DNA from: Citrobacter freundii ATCC 8090 = MTCC 1658 = NBRC 12681
Lineage (GTDB): Bacteria; Pseudomonadota; Gammaproteobacteria; Enterobacterales; Enterobacteriaceae
Assembly: GCF_011064845.1 (NCBI RefSeq)
Contig: NZ_CP049015.1
Coordinates: forward strand, 1,674,001-1,738,000
Direction of reading: 5' to 3'
Length of the DNA stretch: 64,000 nucleotides
A program made the position numbers and the translations under genes. The notes beneath the pieces were generated by a model. That model was given only the letters and a program-made list of their open reading frames with translations. It did no database searches and was not told the DNA's origin. Of the stretch, positions 19,519 through 30,277 are shown piece by piece (position 1 is the first letter of the stretch; each line of letters starts with the position of its first letter).

Positions 19519-20753
19519 TACAGGCCTCCAAACAGTGCGTTAAATGGCTCAACTTCAACCCATTCTCCGGCCTCAACGTTACCGCGATCGCGCTCCAGCA
19601 CGATAAAGCAGTTGCCCTGGCTAAAGGAGCTAAAAATATGCGAGCCCTGGTGCCCGGTGGTAGTGACTTCCAGTTCGCCTTCCGCGGTACGCTGCAATAC
19701 ACCACGCTGAAAATCCAGACGCCCTGGCGTTTTCTTCAGGCGTGAAGCGGTGCGCACGCGCTGGCGCGGAGGCAACCCACAGGCGGTGTTGCCGCTGAGT
19801 TTCGCCAGCAGCGGTTGTACCAGTTGATAAAAGGTGAGGGCAGCAGACACCGGGTTACCCGGCAGGCCGCAAAACCAGCTGTTGCTCAGTTTGCCAAAGG
19901 CGAACGGTTTACCGGGTTTGATGGCCAGCTTCCAGAAGGCAATTTCTCCCAGTTCTTCCAGAATGGTTTTGGTGTAATCCGCTTCGCCTACCGAAACGCC
20001 ACCAGAGCTGATGACGACGTCGGCCTGGCTGTCAGCTTCGATAAATGCGGCCCGCAGCGCGTTGGGATCGTCGCGAATAATTCCTAAGTTGATCACCTCG
20101 CAGCCCAACTGCTGCAGCATCAGGTGAACGGTCAGACGGTTTGTGTCATAAATCTGCCCGTCACCCAGCGGCTGACCCGGCAATTGCAGCTCATCACCGG
20201 TGGAGAACAACGCCACGCGGACTTTACGCACAACGGGGACCTCGGCAATACCGAGCGAAGCCAGCACGGGAAGCTCGGCGGTTGTCAGACGAGTTCCTGT
20301 GGGGAATACCACCGCGCCGTTTGCAATATCTTCACCGCGCAAACGAATATTTTGTCCGCTGCGGACGTCGGCGGTAAAACGCACACCGTCGTCAGTTTGT
20401 TCCGTTTGCTCCTGCATTACCACGGCTTCACAACCGGCAGGCACCGGGGCTCCGGTCATAATACGGATGCAGGTTCCCGCAGGCCACTCGCCGTGGAATG
20501 GCTGTCCAGCAAAGGCTTTGCCAGCCACCGCAAGAGGCTGGTCTGATTGTAAATCGGCTAATCGCACCGCATAGCCATCCATTGCCGAGTTATCGAATCC
20601 CGGCACATCAATCGGGGAGACGACGTCGGTGGCCAGAATGCGGCCAAAGCATTGAACCAGCGGCAGCGTTTCGACGGCGGTGAGTGGGGTAATACGCGAA
20701 AGCATCTGAGAAAGAGCCGTTTCAAGCGGCATCAGTCCGGCGGTAAATTCCAT
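19518..20753 (-). CDS. moeA: Molybdopterin molybdenumtransferase MoeA
   Basis: MoeA inserts molybdate into adenylylated molybdopterin to form molybdenum cofactor. Starting at 20753 ([11 protein letters not shown]) gives 411 residues as in E. coli; seven further in-frame codons upstream are not expected to be translated. Motifs include [12 protein letters not shown] near residue 55, [17 protein letters not shown] near 100 and the MoCF-binding [14 protein letters not shown] near 247. It is first in the moeA-moeB operon. In E. coli K-12 moeA is divergent from iaaA; here an aadA-type gene lies between them. Confidence 0.95.
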   Translation of the reverse strand: MEFTAGLMPLETALSQMLSRITPLTAVETLPLVQCFGRILATDVVSPIDVPGFDNSAMDGYAVRLADLQSDQPLAVAGKAFAGQPFHGEWPAGTCIRIMTGAPVPAGCEAVVMQEQTEQTDDGVRFTADVRSGQNIRLRGEDIANGAVVFPTGTRLTTAELPVLASLGIAEVPVVRKVRVALFSTGDELQLPGQPLGDGQIYDTNRLTVHLMLQQLGCEVINLGIIRDDPNALRAAFIEADSQADVVISSGGVSVGEADYTKTILEELGEIAFWKLAIKPGKPFAFGKLSNSWFCGLPGNPVSAALTFYQLVQPLLAKLSGNTACGLPPRQRVRTASRLKKTPGRLDFQRGVLQRTAEGELEVTTTGHQGSHIFSSFSQGNCFIVLERDRGNVEAGEWVEVEPFNALFGGL

Positions 20754-20928
20754 GAGAAGACTCCTGCGGGGCAAAATCGAATCCGCTCATTATGTCAGAA
20801 AATGGACGCGGACAGTATGCTACCTCAGGCTTAGGATCAGATCTGATACAGGTTTTCTGCCAGAGATTAGCGCTACAGGAAAAATGCAGTATAGACTCAT
20901 GATTTCTGCTTTTTCTCCAGGAGGCTAA

Positions 20929-21717
20929 ATGTCTGCGACTATCCCGGATTCAATTCGACGACAGGTGAATGCCGCCAGTGCACTGATTGCGCGGATTATC
21001 GAGGGCGACCTGGTTGCTGTTCATTTGTATGGCTCTGCTGTTGAAGGTGGCTTAAAGCCCCAAAGCGATATCGATTTACTGGTTACCATTAGGCAGCCAC
21101 TTAATACCCGGCAAAGAAAAGATCTGATGCAGGGTTTTCTGGAAATATCAGCCCCGCCTGGTAGCGTTGATAGATATCGGGCGCTGGAAGTGACCATCGT
21201 GATCTATTCACAACTTGTACCCTGGCAATTCCCACCGTCAAGAGAAATGCAATTTGGCGAATGGTTGCGTGACGATATTCGCGCGGGAATTGTTGAACCG
21301 ACACAGGTGGATCCTGATCTTTCCATCCTGCTGACCCAGACCAGGCGCGCCAGCGTAGCGTTGTTCGGTGAAGCCGCTGAGACGTTATTCAACGTCATTC
21401 CTTTTAGCGATGTCGTGCAAACATTTCGGCATATTCTTGATATGTGGCAGAAAACGGGCGATTTAGAGGGTGACGAGCGAAATATCATCCTTACTCTGGC
21501 ACGTATTTGGTACAGCCTGGTTACGGGCAATATTGTCGCTAAAGATGAAGCCGCCGCCTGGCTTATACCGCAATTACCCGTTGAGTATGCTGACACGCTG
21601 CAAGCCGCGCGTGCGGAATACCTGGGGTTAACCAAAAAGAACTGGGCTGCGTCTATGCCGTCTGTTGAACGCTTTGTGTTTTATGCAAAAAAACAGATTG
21701 CCGATCGGCTTGAATAA
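20929..21717 (+). CDS. aadA: AadA-type aminoglycoside (3'')(9) adenylyltransferase
   Basis: This 262-residue protein resembles the chromosomal AadA of Salmonella, which adenylylates streptomycin and spectinomycin. The nucleotidyltransferase motif GSAVEGGLKPQSDIDLLV (residues about 35-52) includes the metal-binding Asp47 and Asp49. Glu87 (ALEVTIV), Trp112 (GEWLR) and Asp182 (LEGDERN) fall at the positions I recall as important in the Salmonella enzyme, so nothing key is missing. ATG 20929 has a strong ribosome site (AGGAGG). It sits alone between moeA and iaaA, with no integron attC site or recombinase, so it is a resident chromosomal gene. K-12 has no gene here. Expression level is unknown. 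Confidence 0.85.
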   Translation: MSATIPDSIRRQVNAASALIARIIEGDLVAVHLYGSAVEGGLKPQSDIDLLVTIRQPLNTRQRKDLMQGFLEISAPPGSVDRYRALEVTIVIYSQLVPWQFPPSREMQFGEWLRDDIRAGIVEPTQVDPDLSILLTQTRRASVALFGEAAETLFNVIPFSDVVQTFRHILDMWQKTGDLEGDERNIILTLARIWYSLVTGNIVAKDEAAAWLIPQLPVEYADTLQAARAEYLGLTKKNWAASMPSVERFVFYAKKQIADRLE

Positions 21718-21908
21718 TATATTCAACGATGTTGGAAGATCCCCTTTCTGATTAACTCATCTAAATAACCTGATGGGATGGGGGGTGAGGTACGGGCCTT
21801 AACCTTTACATGACGTCTGCATCTTTCTATATTCAAAAATCGAATCAATAAGTCACAGAAATTCTGATATTTATAACCCCGGTACCTGCCACCTAATGGA
21901 CGAAAAAA

Positions 21909-22874
21909 ATGGGTAAAGCAGTCATTGCAATTCACGGCGGCGCAGGGGCTATTACCCGTTCGCAGCTGAGCCAGGAGCAAGAGTTGCGTTATATACAGGC
22001 GCTGTCGGATATCGTTGAAACCGGCCAGCGGATGCTTGAAGACGGTCGTAGCGCACTGGATGTCGTTACCGAGGCCGTGCGCCTGCTGGAAGAGTGTCCA
22101 TTGTTTAATGCCGGAATTGGCGCGGTGTATACCCGTGATGAAACCCATGAGCTGGACGCCTGTGTGATGGACGGTAATACGCTGAACGCAGGCGCCGTCG
22201 CCGGGGTAAGCCATCTGCGAAACCCGATTCTCGCGGCACGGCTGGTAATGGAACACAGCCCACATGTCATGATGATAGGTGAAGGGGCTGAAAACTTTGC
22301 CATTGCGCAGGGTATGGAGCGCGTATCAGCGGATATTTTCTCGACGCCAGAACGCTACGCTCAACTTCTGGCGGCGCGAACAGCGGGTGAAACGGTGCTG
22401 GACCATAGCGCGAGCCCGCTGGATGAAAACAACAAAATGGGTACCGTGGGTGCGGTCGCGTTAGATATGTTTGGCAATCTGGCGGCAGCAACATCGACCG
22501 GCGGGATGACCAATAAATTACCGGGGCGGGTGGGTGACAGTCCGTTGGTTGGCGCAGGCTGTTATGCCAATAATGCAAGTGTGGCAGTCTCCTGCACCGG
22601 AACCGGAGAAGTCTTTATTCGTGCTTTGGCGGCCTATGACATTGCGGCGTTGATGGACTACGGCGGTCTGAGTTTATCCGAAGCGTGTGAACGCGTAGTG
22701 ATGGAAAAATTACCGGCGCTTGGCGGCAGCGGCGGTTTAATTGCTATCGATCATGAGGGCAATGTCGCTTTGCCGTTTAACAGCGAAGGCATGTACCGCG
22801 CCTGGGGATATGCAGGTGATACGCCAACCACCGGTATTTATCGGGAAAAAGGAGATAGCGTTGCCACACAGTGA
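21909..22874 (+). CDS. iaaA: Isoaspartyl peptidase / L-asparaginase IaaA
   Basis: IaaA is a plant-type asparaginase, an Ntn hydrolase that cleaves itself and then removes isoaspartyl residues from dipeptides. The 321-residue precursor has the autocleavage site at Thr179 ([12 protein letters not shown]), giving alpha and beta subunits, and the glycine-rich [18 protein letters not shown] for substrate binding. Length equals E. coli IaaA. It leads iaaA-gsiABCD and overlaps gsiA by 14 bases, linking peptide hydrolysis to peptide import. Confidence 0.95.
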   Translation: MGKAVIAIHGGAGAITRSQLSQEQELRYIQALSDIVETGQRMLEDGRSALDVVTEAVRLLEECPLFNAGIGAVYTRDETHELDACVMDGNTLNAGAVAGVSHLRNPILAARLVMEHSPHVMMIGEGAENFAIAQGMERVSADIFSTPERYAQLLAARTAGETVLDHSASPLDENNKMGTVGAVALDMFGNLAAATSTGGMTNKLPGRVGDSPLVGAGCYANNASVAVSCTGTGEVFIRALAAYDIAALMDYGGLSLSEACERVVMEKLPALGGSGGLIAIDHEGNVALPFNSEGMYRAWGYAGDTPTTGIYREKGDSVATQ

Positions 22875-24732
22875 TGAGCTTGATGCCAGCGATGTGCTGG
22901 CAGTCAGCAATCTGAATATTGCCTTTGAACAGGAGCAGCAGCGTGTCAGCGCAGTGCGCAATCTGTCATTTCGCCTGAAGCGTGGCGAAACGCTGGCGAT
23001 AGTCGGCGAGTCTGGTTCTGGTAAGTCGGTGACCGCCTTGTCGCTGATGCGTCTGATTGAACAGTCCGGCGGCGAGGTGAGCTGCGATGAAATGCTCCTC
23101 CGACGCCGTAATCGACAGGTTATTGAGCTGGGTGAACAGAGCGCATCACAAATGCGTCACGTGCGCGGTGCGGATATCGCGATGATCTTCCAGGAGCCTA
23201 TGACATCGCTTAATCCGGTGTTTACCGTGGGCGAGCAAATTGCCGAGTCTATCCGCTTGCACCAGGGTGCCAGTCACGAAGAGGCGATGGTAGAAGCGAA
23301 GCGAATGCTCGATCAGGTGCGTATCCCCGAGGCGAAGGCGATTTTATCGCGTTATCCACACCAGCTTTCCGGCGGTATGCGCCAGCGGGTGATGATCGCC
23401 ATGGCACTGTCGTGTCGCCCTGCGGTTTTAATTGCTGATGAGCCGACAACCGCGCTGGATGTCACCATTCAGGCGCAGATCCTGCAACTGATAAAAGTGT
23501 TGCAGCAGGATATGTCGATGGGAGTGATCTTTATTACCCACGATATGGGCGTTGTGGCGGATATTGCCGACCGCGTGCTGGTGATGTATCAGGGCGAGGC
23601 GGTAGAAACCGGCAGCGTTGAGCAGATTTTTCACGCTCCCCAGCATCCTTATACTAAAGCGCTGCTGGCAGCCGTGCCGCAGCTTGGGGCAATGAACGGG
23701 CATGAACTTCCGCGCCGTTTCCCGCTTATTTCATTACACGATCCCAGCCATGTAGAGCCACAGACCGAACAGGATACCGTGGTTGAAGGCGAGCCAATTT
23801 TGCAGGTACGTAACCTGGTGACGCGTTTTCCTCTGCGTAGCGGCATTCTAAATCGCGTAACTCGCGAGGTGCATGCAGTGGAAAACGTCAGCTTTGACCT
23901 GTGGCCGGGAGAAACGCTATCGCTGGTGGGGGAGTCGGGCTGTGGGAAATCCACCACCGGGCGGGCGCTGTTGCGCCTGGTTGAGTCTCAGCGTGGGGAA
24001 ATCATTTTCAACGGACAGCGTATTGATACCCTTGCTGCCAGCAAGTTGCAGCCGCTGCGTCGGGATATTCAGTTTATCTTCCAGGATCCGTATGCCTCGC
24101 TCGATCCACGTCAGACGGTGGGATATTCCATTCTGGAGCCGCTACGGGTGCATGGGTTATTGCAGGGGGATGCGGGGTCAAAACGAGTTGCATGGCTGCT
24201 GGAACGCGTAGGATTGCTGCCTGAGCATGCCTGGCGCTATCCGCACGAGTTTTCCGGCGGTCAGCGTCAGCGTATCTGTATTGCACGGGCATTGGCACTC
24301 AATCCCAAAGTGATTATTGCCGATGAATCTGTCTCGGCGCTGGATGTTTCAATTCGTGGGCAAATTATCAACCTGTTGCTCGACCTGCAGCGGGAAATGG
24401 GAATTGCATACCTGTTTATTTCCCACGATATGGCGGTGGTGGAACGGATCAGTCACCGTGTGGCGGTGATGTATCTCGGGCAAATCGTTGAGATTGGCCC
24501 CCGACGCGCGGTGTTTGAAAATCCGCAACATCCGTATACGCGCAAACTGATGGCGGCAGTACCAGTTGCCGATCCATCGCATCACCGACCACAGCGTGTG
24601 CTGTTGTCGGATGATATCCCCAGCAATATCCGCAAGCGCGGCGAAGAGATTTCCCCCGTGTCGTTACAGTTAGTTGGCCCGGGGCATTATGTTGCGCGTG
24701 GGCAACCAGAAAATGCGCTTTCGCGTTTATAA
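22861..24732 (+). CDS. gsiA: Glutathione importer ATP-binding protein GsiA
   Basis: GsiA is the double ATPase of the glutathione importer GsiABCD. I start at TTG 22861 (reading [11 protein letters not shown]), eight bases after the ribosome site AAGGAG, for 623 residues as in E. coli; a longer frame upstream lies within iaaA. Two ABC domains are clear: Walker [10 protein letters not shown] near residue 50 with signature LSGGMRQR, and GESGCGKST near 360 with signature FSGGQRQR. The oligopeptide-type C-terminal region [13 protein letters not shown] follows. The 14-base overlap with iaaA indicates translational coupling. Confidence 0.93.
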   Translation: MPHSDELDASDVLAVSNLNIAFEQEQQRVSAVRNLSFRLKRGETLAIVGESGSGKSVTALSLMRLIEQSGGEVSCDEMLLRRRNRQVIELGEQSASQMRHVRGADIAMIFQEPMTSLNPVFTVGEQIAESIRLHQGASHEEAMVEAKRMLDQVRIPEAKAILSRYPHQLSGGMRQRVMIAMALSCRPAVLIADEPTTALDVTIQAQILQLIKVLQQDMSMGVIFITHDMGVVADIADRVLVMYQGEAVETGSVEQIFHAPQHPYTKALLAAVPQLGAMNGHELPRRFPLISLHDPSHVEPQTEQDTVVEGEPILQVRNLVTRFPLRSGILNRVTREVHAVENVSFDLWPGETLSLVGESGCGKSTTGRALLRLVESQRGEIIFNGQRIDTLAASKLQPLRRDIQFIFQDPYASLDPRQTVGYSILEPLRVHGLLQGDAGSKRVAWLLERVGLLPEHAWRYPHEFSGGQRQRICIARALALNPKVIIADESVSALDVSIRGQIINLLLDLQREMGIAYLFISHDMAVVERISHRVAVMYLGQIVEIGPRRAVFENPQHPYTRKLMAAVPVADPSHHRPQRVLLSDDIPSNIRKRGEEISPVSLQLVGPGHYVARGQPENALSRL

Positions 24733-24760
24733 CAGGCAGGCAGGGTTTAAGGAGAATAAC

Positions 24761-26299
24761 ATGACAAAAATTGTTGCTCGGAAATGGCTGGTTGCTGTGG
24801 GAGTGGCCTCTGCGCTGGCCGCATCGCCTGGCTGGGCCGCCAAAGACGTGGTGGTGGCGGTAGGATCCAATTTCACCACACTTGACCCCTATGACGCGAA
24901 TGACACGTTGTCGCAGGCGGTAGCGAAGTCGTTTTATCAGGGACTGTTTGGCCTTGATAAAGAGATGAAGCTGAAAAATGTGCTGGCAGAGAGCTATACG
25001 GTTTCTGATGACGGCCTGACTTACACTCTTAAGCTGCGTCAGGGCGTGAAATTTCAGGATGGCACCGACTTCAACGCCGATGCGGTTAAAGCCAACCTCG
25101 ACCGCGCCAGCAATCCGGAAAACCGTCTGAAACGCTACAACCTGTATAAGAATATCGATAAAACCGAAGTCGTCGATCCGTCGACGGTGAAGATTACGCT
25201 GAAACAGCCGTTCTCTGCCTTTATCAATATTCTGGCGCATCCGGCAACGGCAATGATTTCTCCCGCCGCGCTGGAGAAATACGGTAAGGAGATCGGTTTC
25301 CACCCTGTGGGGACCGGGCCGTACCAGCTTGATACCTGGAATCAGACAGATTTTGTGAAGGTTAAGAAGTTCGCGGGTTACTGGCAGCAAGGGCTGCCAA
25401 AGCTGGATACGATTACCTGGCGTCCGGTGACCGACAACAACACGCGTGCGGCCATGCTGCAGACCGGGGAAGCGCAGTTTGCCTTCCCGATCCCTTACGA
25501 GCAGGCTGCGTTACTGGCGAAGAATAAAAACCTGGAACTGGTGGCCAGTCCGTCTATTATGCAACGTTATATCAGCATGAACGTCACGCAAAAACCATTC
25601 GACAACCCGAAGGTGCGTGAAGCGCTGAATTATGCCATCAACCGCCAGGCGCTGGTGAAAGTGGCGTTTGCGGGTTATGCCACGCCAGCAACGGGCGTTC
25701 TTCCTCCGTCGATAGCCTATGCGCAAAGCTATACGCCATGGCCATACGACCCGGCGAAAGCGCGCGAACTGCTGAAAGAAGCAGGTTATCCGAACGGTTT
25801 TACCACCACGCTATGGTCTTCGCATAATCACAGTACCGCGCAGAAAGTGCTGCAATTTACCCAGCAGCAGCTGGCGCAGGTGGGAGTTAAGGCTCAGGTA
25901 ACAGCGATGGATGCCGGTCAGCGCGCGGCGGAAGTAGAGGGTAAAGCGCAGAAAGAGAGCGGGGTGCGGATGTTCTACACGGGCTGGTCTGCCTCTACGG
26001 GGGAAGCTGACTGGGCGCTGTCACCGCTATTTGCATCACAAAACTGGCCGCCAACACTGTTTAATACGGCGTTCTATAGCAATAAGCAGGTGGACAGTGA
26101 TTTAGCGGCAGCGTTGCAAACCAACGATCCGGCGCAGAAAGCGAAGCTGTACAAGGATGCGCAGGATATTATCTGGAAAGAGTCGCCGTGGATCCCACTG
26201 GTAGTGGAAAAACTGATTTCGGCGCACAGCACCAGATTGACCGGGTTCTGGATTATGCCGGATACCGGATTTAGCTTTGATGATGCGGATTTAAAATAA
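24761..26299 (+). CDS. gsiB: Glutathione-binding periplasmic protein GsiB
   Basis: GsiB is the periplasmic receptor of the GsiABCD glutathione importer, family 5 of solute-binding proteins. The ATG at 24761 follows the ribosome site AAGGAG and gives 512 residues as in E. coli, with a signal peptide ending near residue 26 ([14 protein letters not shown]). The family signature [21 protein letters not shown] lies near residue 183. A short GC-rich hairpin follows the gene before gsiC and may trim downstream expression. Confidence 0.95.
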   Translation: MTKIVARKWLVAVGVASALAASPGWAAKDVVVAVGSNFTTLDPYDANDTLSQAVAKSFYQGLFGLDKEMKLKNVLAESYTVSDDGLTYTLKLRQGVKFQDGTDFNADAVKANLDRASNPENRLKRYNLYKNIDKTEVVDPSTVKITLKQPFSAFINILAHPATAMISPAALEKYGKEIGFHPVGTGPYQLDTWNQTDFVKVKKFAGYWQQGLPKLDTITWRPVTDNNTRAAMLQTGEAQFAFPIPYEQAALLAKNKNLELVASPSIMQRYISMNVTQKPFDNPKVREALNYAINRQALVKVAFAGYATPATGVLPPSIAYAQSYTPWPYDPAKARELLKEAGYPNGFTTTLWSSHNHSTAQKVLQFTQQQLAQVGVKAQVTAMDAGQRAAEVEGKAQKESGVRMFYTGWSASTGEADWALSPLFASQNWPPTLFNTAFYSNKQVDSDLAAALQTNDPAQKAKLYKDAQDIIWKESPWIPLVVEKLISAHSTRLTGFWIMPDTGFSFDDADLK

Positions 26300-26346
26300 G
26301 CTATTCATTCGGCCCCGCTAACCAGGGGGCCGGCGAAGGGAGCGTG

Positions 26347-27267
26347 ATGCTTAACTATGTTTTCAAGCGCCTGCTGGGGTTGATTCCAACTCTGTTGATT
26401 GTTGCGGTGCTGGTGTTTTTATTTGTTCACCTGTTACCCGGCGATCCGGCCCGGCTGATTGCCGGACCGGAAGCTGACGCCGAGGTGATTGAACTGGTAC
26501 GCAAGCAGTTGGGGCTGGACCAACCGCTGCATATTCAGTTCTGGCATTACATGACCAACGTGTTGCAAGGCGATTTTGGCACGTCGATGGTTTCTCGTCG
26601 CCCGGTTTCCGAAGAGATAGCCAGCCGTTTTATGCCGTCGTTATGGCTGACAATTGCGAGTATGGCATGGGCTGTGTTATTTGGTATGACGGCGGGGATC
26701 ATTGCAGCCGTATGGCGCAATCGCTGGCCGGACAGGTTGAGTATGACGCTGGCGGTCACCGGGATCTCGTTCCCGGCGTTTGCGCTTGGCATGCTGCTCA
26801 TGCAGATATTCTCCGTTGAGCTCGGTTGGTTACCCACCGTTGGCGCTGACACCTGGCTGCACTATATCCTCCCGTCTATTACGCTGGGCGCGGCGGTGGC
26901 TGCGGTGCTGGCCCGGTTTACCCGCGCTTCGTTCGTCGATGTGCTCAGCGAAGACTATATGCGCACCGCGCGGGCTAAAGGGGTGAGTGAGACCTGGGTG
27001 GTGTTAAAACATGGTCTGCGTAACGCGATGATCCCGGTGGTCACCATGATGGGACTACAGTTTGGCTTTTTGCTTGGTGGATCAATCGTGGTTGAGAAGG
27101 TGTTCAACTGGCCTGGGCTTGGGCGACTGCTGGTGGACTCCGTCGAAATGCGCGACTACCCGGTGATTCAGGCCGAGGTACTGTTGTTTTCTCTGGAGTT
27201 TATTCTTATCAACTTAGTGGTGGATGTGCTTTACGCCGCCATTAATCCGGCTATCAGGTACAAGTAA
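26347..27267 (+). CDS. gsiC: Glutathione transport permease GsiC
   Basis: GsiC is one of two inner-membrane permeases of the glutathione importer. The ATG at 26347 gives 306 residues as in E. coli; the GTG immediately before is an unlikely alternative. Six hydrophobic segments are visible, and the DppB-type motif [27 protein letters not shown] near residue 205, which contacts the ATPase, is intact. It lies in gsiABCD with two bases between its stop and gsiD. Confidence 0.95.
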   Translation: MLNYVFKRLLGLIPTLLIVAVLVFLFVHLLPGDPARLIAGPEADAEVIELVRKQLGLDQPLHIQFWHYMTNVLQGDFGTSMVSRRPVSEEIASRFMPSLWLTIASMAWAVLFGMTAGIIAAVWRNRWPDRLSMTLAVTGISFPAFALGMLLMQIFSVELGWLPTVGADTWLHYILPSITLGAAVAAVLARFTRASFVDVLSEDYMRTARAKGVSETWVVLKHGLRNAMIPVVTMMGLQFGFLLGGSIVVEKVFNWPGLGRLLVDSVEMRDYPVIQAEVLLFSLEFILINLVVDVLYAAINPAIRYK

Positions 27268-27269
27268 GG

Positions 27270-28181
27270 ATGCGATTTTTTAACTGGCGCCGACAGGCGA
27301 TTTTGAATGCAATGCCCCTTGTTAAGCCAGAGCAGATACGCACACCGTGGCATGAGTTCTGGCGTCGTTTCCGTCGACAGCACATGGCGATGTTCGCTGG
27401 GCTGTTTGTATTGCTCCTGATCATGGTGGCGATTTTTGCCCGCTGGCTGACGCCATTTGATGCCGAGAATTACTTCGATTATGACCGTTTGAATGATGGG
27501 CCGTCGATGCTGCACTGGTTTGGTGTCGATTCTCTGGGACGAGATATCTTTAGCCGCGTGTTGGTTGGCGCCCAAATCTCGCTGGCGGCAGGAGTCTTTG
27601 CCGTGTTTATTGGCGCGGCGATTGGCACAGTGCTGGGTCTGCTGGCGGGATACTACGAAGGTTGGTGGGATCGGCTGATTATGCGTATCTGCGATGTGCT
27701 GTTCGCCTTTCCCGGCATTCTGCTGGCGATAGCCGTGGTCGCCGTGCTGGGCAGCGGCATTGCGAACGTGATTATCGCCGTGGCCATTTTCTCCATTCCT
27801 GCTTTCGCGCGCCTGGTGCGCGGAAATACACTGGTGCTGAAGCAACAGACGTTTATTGAGTCTGCGCGCAGTATTGGTGCCAGCGATACGACCATCATTT
27901 TTAACCATATCCTGCCGGGTACGGTTTCATCGATCGTGGTCTTTTTTACCATGCGAATTGGCACGTCGATCATCTCTGCCGCGAGCCTGTCATTTCTGGG
28001 ATTAGGCGCACAGCCGCCGACGCCGGAGTGGGGGGCAATGCTTAATGAAGCGCGTGCTGACATGGTGATCGCGCCGCACGTGGCGATTTTCCCGGCGGTA
28101 GCGATATTCCTGACGGTGCTGGCGTTTAACTTACTGGGAGATGGTCTGCGCGACGCGCTGGACCCGAAGATAAAAGGATAA
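27270..28181 (+). CDS. gsiD: Glutathione transport permease GsiD
   Basis: GsiD is the partner permease of GsiC, of the DppC type. The 303-residue length equals the E. coli protein. The N-terminal cytoplasmic segment (about 45 residues) is followed by six membrane segments and the EAA-type loop [21 protein letters not shown] near residue 195. It ends the iaaA-gsiABCD operon; a REP element follows between it and the convergent rimO. Confidence 0.95.
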   Translation: MRFFNWRRQAILNAMPLVKPEQIRTPWHEFWRRFRRQHMAMFAGLFVLLLIMVAIFARWLTPFDAENYFDYDRLNDGPSMLHWFGVDSLGRDIFSRVLVGAQISLAAGVFAVFIGAAIGTVLGLLAGYYEGWWDRLIMRICDVLFAFPGILLAIAVVAVLGSGIANVIIAVAIFSIPAFARLVRGNTLVLKQQTFIESARSIGASDTTIIFNHILPGTVSSIVVFFTMRIGTSIISAASLSFLGLGAQPPTPEWGAMLNEARADMVIAPHVAIFPAVAIFLTVLAFNLLGDGLRDALDPKIKG

Positions 28182-28186
28182 ATTAC

Positions 28187-28220
28187 AGGCCGGATAAGAC
28201 GTAACGCTTATCCGGCCTAC
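28187..28220. repeat. REP element between gsiD and rimO
   Basis: AGGCCGGATAAGACGTAACGCTTATCCGGCCT is a long near-perfect palindrome of the REP class between two convergent genes. It may also act as a transcription end. Confidence 0.8.
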
Positions 28221-28236
28221 GGTTGAGTTACGCTTA

Positions 28237-29562
28237 TTAAACGCGTGAACCCCACAGATCGTATTCATCTGCGTTTTCGACCTTCACGCGGATGATATCA
28301 CCAGGTTTCACCTTGGTTTCACCATTCAGGTATACCGCGCCGTCGATTTCCGGAGCATCAGCCATGCTACGACCAATTGCGCCTTCTTCGTCAACTTCAT
28401 CAACGATAACCAGAATCTCGCGGCCCACTTTCTCTTGCAAACGTTCAGCAGAGATCTGCTGTTGCAATTGCATAAAGCGGTTCCAGCGTTCTTCTTTTAT
28501 CTCTTCCGGGATTTGATCCGGCAGGTCATTAGCGCCAGCGCCTTCTACCGGGCTGTATTTAAAGCAGCCCACGCGATCCAGACGTGCTTCCTTCAGGAAG
28601 TCGAGCAACATCTGGAAGTCTTCTTCCGTTTCACCCGGGAAACCAACAATGAAGGTGGAGCGCAGCGTCAGTTCAGGGCAGATTTCACGCCACTGCTTGA
28701 TGCGCGCCAGCTGTCTGTCTACGGAGCCTGGGCGTTTCATCAGTTTAAGAATACGCGGGCTGGCATGCTGTAACGGGATGTCCAGATACGGCAGGATTTT
28801 CCCTTCTGCCATCAGCGGGATCACGTCATCAACGTGCGGGTAGGGGTAGACGTAATGCAGGCGCGTCCAGATCCCCAGTTTTGATAACTGTTCGCACAGA
28901 TCAACCATGCTGGTTTTGACCGGCTCGCCGTTATGGAAACCGGTACGATGCTTCACATCCACACCGTACGCAGAGGTATCCTGAGAGATTACCAGAATCT
29001 CTTTCACGCCCGCATCGACCAGACGTTTGGCTTCGCTGAGGACGTCGCCAATCGGACGGCTCACCAGATCGCCGCGCATGGATGGAATAATGCAGAACGT
29101 ACAGCGGTGGTTACAGCCTTCAGAAATCTTCAGATAGGCGTAGTGGCGCGGAGTCAGCTTGACACCCTGCTCAGGAACCAGGCTCAGGAACGGATTATGC
29201 TTTGGTTTGGGTACGTAATGATGAACGTGCTCCAGAACCTGCTCGTAGCTATGCGGCCCGGTGATTTCCAGCACCTTCGGGTGGACTTCACGGATTTGAT
29301 CGACTTTCGCGCCCAGACAACCGGTGACGATCACCTTGCCGTTTTCGTTCAGCGCTTCGCCGATTGCTTCCAGGGATTCCTGAACCGCACTGTCGATAAA
29401 GCCGCAGGTATTAACGATAACCATATCCGCGTCGTCGTAGCTTGGCACGACATCATAGCCTTCGGTACGAAGTTCGGTCAGGATGCGCTCAGAATCGACG
29501 AGGTTTTTCGGGCAGCCGAGGGAGACAAAGCCGATTTTCGGCTGGTGGGTTACATTGCTCAT
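28237..29562 (-). CDS. rimO: Ribosomal protein uS12 methylthiotransferase RimO
   Basis: RimO is a radical SAM enzyme that adds a methylthio group to an aspartate of ribosomal protein S12 (Asp88 in E. coli). The 441-residue protein has the three domains of its family: the N-terminal UPF0004 domain with cysteines in GCPKN, NTCGFID and VTGCLGAK, the radical SAM CxxxCxxC motif [10 protein letters not shown] near residue 150, and a C-terminal TRAM domain. Length is the same as in E. coli. It is transcribed alone. Confidence 0.96.
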   Translation of the reverse strand: MSNVTHQPKIGFVSLGCPKNLVDSERILTELRTEGYDVVPSYDDADMVIVNTCGFIDSAVQESLEAIGEALNENGKVIVTGCLGAKVDQIREVHPKVLEITGPHSYEQVLEHVHHYVPKPKHNPFLSLVPEQGVKLTPRHYAYLKISEGCNHRCTFCIIPSMRGDLVSRPIGDVLSEAKRLVDAGVKEILVISQDTSAYGVDVKHRTGFHNGEPVKTSMVDLCEQLSKLGIWTRLHYVYPYPHVDDVIPLMAEGKILPYLDIPLQHASPRILKLMKRPGSVDRQLARIKQWREICPELTLRSTFIVGFPGETEEDFQMLLDFLKEARLDRVGCFKYSPVEGAGANDLPDQIPEEIKEERWNRFMQLQQQISAERLQEKVGREILVIVDEVDEEGAIGRSMADAPEIDGAVYLNGETKVKPGDIIRVKVENADEYDLWGSRV

Positions 29563-29791
29563 AGCGTAAAAAGTGTTCAGTTATTGGAATATTCAGGGCA
29601 GGGATTCTACAGAGTTCTGAACAAAAATTGTATCGCAATCTCATACCATCAGCGGCCTGCCGGGCGCGGAATTAAAGATTATTTGTAAATTATGTTAATT
29701 TTAAGTGATGGATTGATCCTGGACACGACTTTGTTCAAAAAACAACCATACTATTAAGTTGCACCATAGTTGGAAAGAGGAGGAACAAAGT

Positions 29792-30175
29792 ATGGTTGTT
29801 GACATACTGAGAACCGATCTTCTCAACAAATTGATAAACGCCCGTATCGAACTTGCCGCTTATCTGCTGTTGAGAAAAGCGAAAGGCTACATGTCAGTCA
29901 GCGAGAGCGATCGTCTGCGTGATAATTTTTTTGCACTGAATCGCGAATTGCACGAACAATCACAGCTTCACGGTATGCATCTTGATCAGGAAGAGTGGAA
30001 TGCCCTTCATCGTGCTGAAGGGGCGTTAGCCGCCGCCGCTGTTTGTCTTATGAGTGGACACCATGATTGTCCAACGTTTATCGCCGTTAACGCAGAGAAA
30101 CTGGAAAACTGCCTGACAACGCTGACGCTGAGTATCCAGAGTTTGCAATCTTACCCAACGCTGGAACACGTCTGA
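29792..30175 (+). CDS. bssR: Biofilm regulator BssR
   Basis: BssR (YliH) is a small cytoplasmic protein reported to affect biofilm formation and indole or AI-2 responses in E. coli; its mechanism is unclear. I start at 29792 (MVVDILRTD), after the ribosome site GAGGAGGAAC, for 127 residues as in E. coli. The sequence is helical, with no known domain that I can name beyond its own family, and the most conserved stretch is CLMSGHHDCPTFI near residue 90. A strong terminator follows immediately. Confidence 0.9.
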   Translation: MVVDILRTDLLNKLINARIELAAYLLLRKAKGYMSVSESDRLRDNFFALNRELHEQSQLHGMHLDQEEWNALHRAEGALAAAAVCLMSGHHDCPTFIAVNAEKLENCLTTLTLSIQSLQSYPTLEHV

Positions 30176-30179
30176 ATCA

Positions 30180-30202
30180 GGGGGAGGGCGCTCCCCCTTT
30201 TC
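30180..30202 (+). terminator. Terminator of bssR
   Basis: GGGGGAG-GGCG-CTCCCCC is followed by TTTTC, four bases after the bssR stop codon. Confidence 0.85.
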
Positions 30203-30277
30203 GTTAAGATTATGTAAATATGACGGGGTGATTCCCCTTGCTGGCTACGCTTTATGCAGAGCCATTAAGGAGGTGTT

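Noticed and set aside
24449..25390. 313-codon frame antisense to gsiA and gsiB
   Set aside because: It spans two genuine genes and their junction, and its histidine/arginine-rich product matches no family.
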